From positions 1 to 44,335 of the forward strand of contig JASJQH010006906.1 of assembly GCA_040143965.1 (NCBI GenBank): 44,335 nt of DNA. Reading direction: 5' to 3'. The translations under genes were made by a program, and so were the position numbers. Positions within the stretch are counted from its first letter, which is position 1, and every line of letters begins with the position of its first letter. This document shows positions 37,757 through 44,335 of this stretch, piece by piece. Source of the DNA: Basidiobolus ranarum. Its lineage: Eukaryota; Basidiobolomycota; Basidiobolomycetes; Basidiobolales. The notes beneath the pieces are model-generated. The model searched no databases and was not told the DNA's origin. It saw only the letters and a program-made list of their open reading frames with translations.

Positions 37757-39555
37757 ATGATTAGTGCCTTCTTCATTTACAATCAGAAGGGAGAGGTATT
37801 AATTTCTCGACTATATCGTCAAGATTTGAAGTAACTTCTACTCCTATTCCCTCTTTATGTAACTTTCTTCTGATGGATATTTTTTTAGACGTTCTATAGC
37901 AGATATCTTTCGCATACAAGTGATCTCAAACACAGAAGTTCGCTCACCTATTATAACTCTTGGGTCTACTTCTTTCCTCCACGTGAGACATGAGAATCTG
38001 TATCTCGTGGCGGTAACAAAGTGGAATGCAAATGCTGCGCTCATTTTTGAAGTGTGTTACCGAATGATTAATATTGGAAAATCTTATTTCGGGAAGTTTG
38101 ATGAGGAATCAGTAAAAAACAACTTTGTTCTGATCTATGAACTTCTAGATGGTATGACACTGCTTTATCAACAATTGAATATTCGAGCAGAAATCATTCA
38201 ACAATAGAACATATTTCCTAATTTCACTTCATACGTTTTTTAGAAATTCTTGACTTTGGCTATCCTCAGAATAGTGAACCAGAAACCTTGAAGATGTATA
38301 TTACCACGGAAGGTGTCAAAAGTGAACGTGCCGGGGTATGTATTTATTGATAGCATTTTCTGGAGATTCACTTGAGCCAGTACTAATCCTATCCGAGTAG
38401 AAGGTAGATTCCTCTCGAATCACTATTCAAGCCACTGGTGCTACATCATGGAGACGTGCAGACATTAAATACCGTAAAAATGAAGCATTCATGGATGTCA
38501 TTGAAAACGTCAACCTCTTGATGAGTAACAAAGGTATTTTGGTGTTTGGGTCATAAGTTGTGGTGTTCAATTGAAAAGCTCATATTACGAGCAGGAACTG
38601 TGCTGAGAGCCGACGTAGCTGGACAGATCATCATGCGGGCTTATTTATCTGGAACACCTGAGTGTAAATTTGGTCTGAACGATAAAATTCTTCTAGAAAA
38701 TGACGTGCAAAGCAGAGGATCGTAAGAGTGGTTACTTGACAAATCAGCCTAACACACAGTACTAACACTCTGCATTTTAGAGCCCCACGACGCACCAATT
38801 CAGTTGCCATTGATGATTATCAGTTTCATCAATGCGTCAAATTGGGGAAATTCAATAATGATCGAAGCATTAGCTTCATTCCACCAGACGGTGAATTTGA
38901 ACTGATGAGGTAGGCTTTTCCTTCATCTTGTAGAAACAGCCTGGAACTAACCATATGTGTCTGTAGATACCGTACAACCGAGAATGTCAACATTCCTTTT
39001 AAAGTTTATCCTGTTGTAAATGAAATGGGAAAGACTAGAGTGGAATACAAGATTCAAGTAAAAGCCAACTTTTCGCCAAAGCTCTATGCCAATAATGTAG
39101 TTCTCAAAATACCTACCCCACTCAACACTGCTGGGACTAATATCCGAGTGAGTTCTGGAAAAGCCAAATACGTTCCCGATGAGAACTGCATCATATGGAA
39201 GTAAGAGTAGTTTTTTAAGTCAAACAGAGAGCATTCTGATTAACACCCTTCTTGGCAGAGTTCAAAAGTTCCAAGGACAGGCGGAGTATGGCTTTAGCTG
39301 CGAAGTTACTCTAACTTCCATGACCATTGTGAAAGCTTGGTCTAGACCACCCATATCCATGGACTTCCAGGTTCTGATGTTCACTTCCTCTGGCTTGCTA
39401 GTCAGATTCTTGAAAGTATTTGAAAAGAGCAACTATCAATCTGTCAAGTGGGTGCGGTACATGACCAAAGCCGGATCTTATCAAATCAGAGTAAGCTGAG
39501 TCCATTATATATGTGAGTGTATATCTAGATACTGACTGATTTTAATTAGTTCTAG
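37757..39555 (+). CDS. AP-2 complex mu subunit (clathrin adaptor)
   Basis: Medium chain of the plasma-membrane clathrin adaptor AP-2 (human AP2M1, fission yeast Apm4), which binds YxxPhi cargo. About nine exons, about 440 residues. The N-terminal longin domain starts [21 protein letters not shown], nearly identical to AP2M1, and so favours AP-2 over AP-1 or AP-3. Then [47 protein letters not shown] (formed across a splice), [47 protein letters not shown] and [18 protein letters not shown]. The 3' end is unusual: reading on gives YQIRVS-stop at 39499, but GTAAGC at 39491 and TAATTAG at 39549 fit a 59-nt intron, leaving a 6-nt final coding exon (TTC TAG) and the family-like end SYQIRF. I prefer the spliced end. 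Confidence 0.93.
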
Positions 39556-40569
39556 ATGTAAGGGGCTATCACACCACCCGCCACCCGCCACCCACATCTA
39601 TGCTCTATAATTACCTCCTTTAGAAAAACACAATACACACCCATGCTGCCCTGCCCCGCCCTGAATCGAATATCAGATTTTCTCAAATGCCTTCATTCTT
39701 TACTCCCATCTAGAACATGCAATCAATATTCTCGTTAAGAAAGTCACATCCCCATATTTCTGTGGTTGATAAATAGATCTCACCTGTTTTCACAGCATAC
39801 TTGCCATGCTTACGATATCATTTTTAGTTCTTTGCTTGGTTGACAAAACATTTCGGTCTTGATGGCACACCAGCAGAAACAATAGTCCTTATTGTGCTAC
39901 CAAATATACATAATTATAGCCTGTTCTACTTGATCATCTAATTGCCGATATTTGTTATTACCCATGTCATAGGTCGCATCTAGATTAAATATAGAACTTC
40001 AGTCTCGAATTCCGATTTGAATAAACTATAGTATGATATCATTGAAATCCAATGGTTTCAATCTGCATAACATGTTGCTCAACCCATCCACCAAAGGGTA
40101 AATCTGGTGAATTTCCTGCGGCATGTTACCATTCATTCTTAAATTTACCCAGAGATCTGGCCAGATGAGAGGGGTGGTTGATACCCTGACCCAAAGATAA
40201 CACGCCATTTAAAATCAGCTTATGTCATAATAGACCGAGTCACATTAAACTCTCAAAACCATAGTCCTTTTGGTGAGATAGTGTTTTCTCCTTTTCATTT
40301 CTCTCTCCGACTTTTAAAGTAAAAGAGACAGTTTCCTTTGATACTTCAACTTCTTTTTCTTTATTCCAACCAAGATTGTGTTGGTATTGTGTTTAATACT
40401 ACTTTCTAACTTTGGCCTTAATCATCTGGATTCTTGAATCAGATTTTTCTGCCTATTTGAGTGTTGTCTTTGTTTTTTTTTACTAAAGAAAACAACTAAT
40501 CGACTTCTTAAACCGAACATTATTTCATGGAGAGCGTTGCAGCTCTTTAAACCTGTTTTTTTACTCTGC
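39556..40569. other. Intergenic region, 1.0 kb
   Basis: Spacer between two plus-strand genes. It has a short C-rich tandem repeat near its start and a pyrimidine-rich stretch at about 40280-40480 upstream of the ubiquitin-ligase ATG, probably promoter or 5' UTR. A 60-codon minus-strand open frame at 40026-40208 shows no resemblance to anything. No RNA gene seen. Confidence 0.5.
39574..39593. repeat. Short CCACCCG tandem repeat
   Basis: Nearly three copies of the heptamer CCACCCG, in the 3' flank of the AP-2 mu gene. C-rich on this strand, standing out in AT-rich surroundings. Confidence 0.7.
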
Positions 40570-43500
40570 ATGGAATCGCATCCTTACAAACATATTAATT
40601 CAACAAACACCGATTCAGACGACGACAGTATCCATCAACGTACTCCAACCAGAGCTTCATTAAAATCTGAGTCAGTGATTTCCAACAAGAAAGGAATCAA
40701 CCAACATTCAGAAAGCAAACACAAAACAAGTACTCGTATTGATATTTCCAAAGACAAGAACCGTTCCGAAAATACTGGGTAATTTTTTAGGAAATCTTTT
40801 TTCAAATATCCCTTTCTTTTGGAATTATTTGGGAAATTTGTTAGTCAATATTCACTTCTTTCTCATCTCATTGGGTTTTTTTGAAGGCAAATCACTTCCA
40901 GTGCTAGGTTTAGGAAACAATTAAAAGAGAAAACAAAGTTCATTGTTTCACCTAAAGAGATTGAAAATCTCGAAGTAAAAATGTATTTCTTGGATCAACT
41001 ACATTTATTTCAAATTCTTTCACTAACTTTTGTTTTTACTTCTATATCTGTATGTATAGAAACTCTCGTCCGGAAAAAACGAAGAAATCATCCAATATCC
41101 CACGTAACAGAGAGGACTTGTTTAGCGATAAAACAAATATAGAGACATCGAGAAAGAGAAAGAGTAATTACACTTCACATAATTTTAGGGAAACTTTTTC
41201 GGAAATCAAGAAATCTCGTCAAGATATGCAGAATCAAGAGAGGTATATCTTATTTCGTTTTTGAGTTGTTTGCTTTCGTAATTGAGTAATACTTATTTCT
41301 TTGTAGCGAGGGTAGTAAAAGACAATCGGATAAAGTCACAGAAACTAAATCTGAGAATGATAAATCAAATTCATCCAAACGATCCAGTCTTAGTGCCCCA
41401 GAAAGTAATAAGCAACGCTCGAGTTCACCGGTGATCGACTCCAATGTTGTTGATAATCCTGAGTTAGCCATGTATGGTGATCTTTCTGATGGATTGGATA
41501 TCGAAGAAACCTCAGGAAACGAATACGGAGACTATCCTGAGGAGGGCTTCGACGATCTTCATGAAGAAGGGATGGAGTTTGATGAAGCCGATGATTTCGA
41601 TGATCTTGATGAGCATGATGAAGAGGATGAGGAAGATGATGATGACGAAGATGACTACGAAGATGAGGAGCTCACAGGGACTGGCGAGTTCGAAAGCTCG
41701 TTCAGTGGACTAGCCGGACTTCGTGGCCTTGGTGGTATCATGAGCGGAGGTTTGTTATATTATCAGAAGTGTAGTTTTTCAAACTCTGGAAAACCATGCT
41801 AATATCATTTCGATTCAATAGTTTCAGCAAGATTGAAGTCAATTCTTGGCCACTTGAGATGTTATCAAGAGCCTTCCATTCAGCTTATTGCATTACAAGA
41901 GCTCGCTGAAATCCTCTCTGTAGCTACAGAAGACACTCTAACTGGCTATTTTTCTTGCGACCCATTCGTCAAAGAGTTGGTAAATCTTATGAAGGGAAGT
42001 GAATTTAGCTTTGGCGAAGAGAGCCCTGAAATTATGCTTCTGGCATGCCGTTGTTTATCCAATTTAATGGAAGCTTTACCAAGTGCGGTTGGCAGTGTTG
42101 TATATAATGGTGCTATTCCCGTCCTCTGCTCTAAACTTATGGAGATTCAGTACATTGATCTAGCGGAGCAAGCCTTAAGTACCTTGGAAAAAATTTCTGC
42201 TGAATACCCGACTTCGGTTGTTCGAGAGGGTGGATTACTTGCAGTGCTTATGTATCTCGATTTCTTCTCTACCAATGTCCAGCGTACAGCAGTAACAACA
42301 GCTGCAAACTGCTCTCGAAACGTACCCAATGAATGTTTCGACATGATAAAAGAAGTGGTTCCTATCCTTGAGCGTTTGCTTTCTTACTCTGACCAAAAGG
42401 TTGTAGATCAAGCTTGCTTAGCCTTGGTTCGTCTTGTCGAAAGCTTCAAGTACAATACTGAGCATTTGGAGTCCATTGTTTCGAAGGATTTGGCTCAAAA
42501 CATTCTCAATCTCATATCCTCTTCCACAACCAGCGTAGTCAGCCCATATCTTTACACCCAGCTTTTGACTCTTCTACGTCATTCTGCTAAAGGATCATCC
42601 AAACTTGCATTCGAACTATTGGGCAATAATATTGTTGAAATCTTGTACCAAGTTTTAACTGGTAGCGTTTATAGCAAGAGTGAGCCAAATCATCTAGGAG
42701 ACGACTCAGTAGCCCTCACCAAGTTAGTTAATCGTCCTGGCGATCAAGTTTGGGAGGCCCTGGGTGTGGCAATTGAATTGCTACCACCCTTACCGAAAGA
42801 TGGAGTGTTCACATCAGAGAACAATAATCCCGATATTACCAAGACTAGTTCTGATTCTGACCCCGATTTGCGCACGGATCTTTTGAAGAAAAATCCAGCA
42901 GTAATGGCCAAATTTACTGAAGTACTTCTGCCCACATTCATAGAAGTATTTTCTTCTACTGTTGTCACCCAAGTACGTCTTCGTGTAGTAGCAGCTTTGC
43001 TCAAAACTGTCTTTTACGCGGATGTCGAAGTTTTAACGAATATCCTAAAAAGCGTACCTTTTGCTGGGTTTGTCGCGGCTATCCTTTCTCGTCAAGATCA
43101 CCCGATGTTAGTGGTAGGAGCTGTTCAGCTTGCTGAATTGCTCATGGCTAAATTACCTGACCTATATCATTTGTTATTCTATCGCGAAGGTGTCATGAAT
43201 GAGATCTTAAAGCTTTCGGATAATACCAACGTTCCAGAATCACCAAATGAGACATCGGAACATTCGATGCCAGAAGAAAAGCTCGATGAATTATTTGGAG
43301 AGTCGAGCAAATCCAACAAGGATGAAGATGGCAAATTGAAGGAGTCAAATGAAGACAATGAACATTTGGATTCAAACCATAAAGAAGCGGAGTGTTCTAC
43401 ATCAGATGCCCCACAAAATCCACGTACACCGGTAAAAGATTCCAAGACCTCCAGTGAGTTCGAAAGGACTCCATCTGCAGGAATGAGACTGATTGAAAAG

Positions 43501-44335
43501 TTTGCTATGAGTCTTGGGTCTAAAAATCTTAGCAGCGCTTTAACTAGAGTTGAAAGAGAGAATGGAATTAGTGACGTTCGAAAGTGGATTTTCCAAAAGT
43601 CTATGGAATTCAGAACCAAGTACATTGATGTTGAAGAACAAGATGAAGATAGTCAGAATATCATTCAATCCGCACATAAGATTATGTCCGATCTAACGGA
43701 GCTAGCATCAAAACTTAAAGGGGATGACAGTGATCCTCTCGCTCTTGACACGCTGGTAAACTTGACCAAGTTTTTGAAAACTCCCGACGAGTCGGCTACT
43801 TCTTTCGAGTTCCTTCAAAGTGGACTGATGGAGAACTTGTTGGAGTACTTGACTAATCCTCATTACTCTTCTGCAGATCTTTCAAAGAGACAATTAGCTT
43901 TCCTTCATGTTTTCGTTGGAGGTCCTCATCCTTCGTTTAAAGAAGTCGACCAAGCCAAAATCATCAGTAGCGAACCCAAGATAGCGGCTTTCCCAGTCTT
44001 GGTGAAAAAGTTACAACAATCATTGACTCAACTAGAACCTTTTGAAGTGGTGACATCTTACCAGAGTCCACTTGATGAGGTCAGGAACTCTACCTCGATG
44101 CTTGCTAAGCAAATCAAACTTAAACTTATACCCGAAGAAGGGTTGGAAGTTCCCACCAGTTATTCAAATTTGGTGGTTTCGATCCATGCAATTGCTACAT
44201 TTAAAGCTTTAGATGATTATCTTAAACCTAGAGTTGCTTTTGCTTCTTCATCCTCTAGATTGGGTGAAAGACTTTCCTCTTCTCGTCTGGCGAACGCCTT
44301 CGCAGCTTTTGCCGCGGCCGCTGGGCTTAGTGGTG
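40570..44335 (+). CDS. TRIP12/UFD4-type HECT E3 ubiquitin ligase, N-terminal part (truncated by window)
   Basis: N-terminal part of a large HECT ubiquitin ligase (yeast Ufd4, human TRIP12) of the ubiquitin-fusion and N-degron pathways. The window holds about 1,100 residues; the WWE or linker and HECT domains lie beyond 44335. The ATG at 40570 gives MESHPYKHIN; three small exons encode a disordered, basic, Ser/Lys-rich region with a likely nuclear signal (SRKRKSNY), then an acidic run of Asp/Glu at about 41580-41670. From 41822 one long exon encodes the armadillo-like domain: VSARLKSILGHLRCYQEPS, then LIALQELAEILSVATEDTL, MLLACRCLSNLMEALPSA, LAEQALSTLEKIS and EGGLLAVLMYLDFFS, all hallmark TRIP12/UFD4 strings. 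The late part VFVGGPHPSF and LEVPTSYSNLVVSIHAIATF fits the region before HECT. The early exon joins (phase 2 at 40982) are less certain than the rest. Confidence 0.92.

Noticed and set aside
41580-41670. Acidic GAT/GAA run as an expanded microsatellite
   Set aside because: It is coding, uses mixed Asp/Glu codons and matches the acidic segment usual before the armadillo domain in TRIP12/UFD4.

Overview
The window looks like about 44 kb of gene-dense nuclear DNA from a fungus, probably an early-diverging one (Mucoromycota or Zoopagomycota type). The genus cannot be named from sequence alone. The evidence is: conserved eukaryotic genes cut by many very short GT-AG introns (mostly about 50-80 nt, several with CTAAC- or CTGAC-like branch sites), AT-rich spacers, a fungal PHO80/Pcl-type cyclin, a YqjM-like ene-reductase, and genes such as BRWD/PHIP, DIP2 and DDX42 that resemble animal proteins more than yeast ones. 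I recognised no rRNA, tRNA, CRISPR array or retrovirus-like element. Most exon joins below were worked out by hand and the reading phase was checked across them.

Layout, left to right. 1-4346 (minus): BRWD/PHIP-like chromatin reader, with its C-terminus outside the window. 5002-6191 (minus): unknown coiled-coil protein with a KEN box formed across a splice junction. 6566-12529 (minus): DIP2/Cmr2-like protein with a DMAP1-binding domain, a Pro/Tyr/Gln-rich linker and two degenerate AMP-binding modules. 13439-16867 (plus): DDX42-type RNA helicase in about 20 exons. 17539-20765 (plus): a RasGEF with an MIT-like N-terminus and a long acidic tail. 21071-22475 (minus): a probable beta-barrel protein. 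23788-25144 (plus): D-3-phosphoglycerate dehydrogenase. 25371-26833 (minus): unknown protein with beta-rich predicted segments.

The middle, from about 27 to 35.5 kb, differs in character. It opens with a near-perfect fold-back element (138-bp arms, 2 mismatches). Five intronless genes follow: a LITAF-like PPPY protein, a GH20 hexosaminidase-like protein with no signal peptide, a Pcl-type cyclin, a YqjM-type Old Yellow Enzyme and a membrane HGSNAT-like acetyltransferase. Several of these are families common in bacteria, and two act on N-acetylglucosamine or glucosamine sugars.

The right end returns to intron-rich housekeeping genes: mRNA cap guanine-N7 methyltransferase (36122-37423, minus), AP-2 mu adaptin (37757-39555, plus, with a 6-nt final coding exon) and the N-terminal part of a TRIP12/UFD4 HECT ubiquitin ligase (from 40570, plus, running off the end).

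The genes do not form one pathway. The most notable items are the fold-back element, the MIT-RasGEF fusion, the signal-less GH20 inside an intronless block, the KEN box made by splicing, the AP-2 mu terminal microexon, and a cluster of six GATA sites between the beta-barrel gene and the phosphoglycerate dehydrogenase gene.
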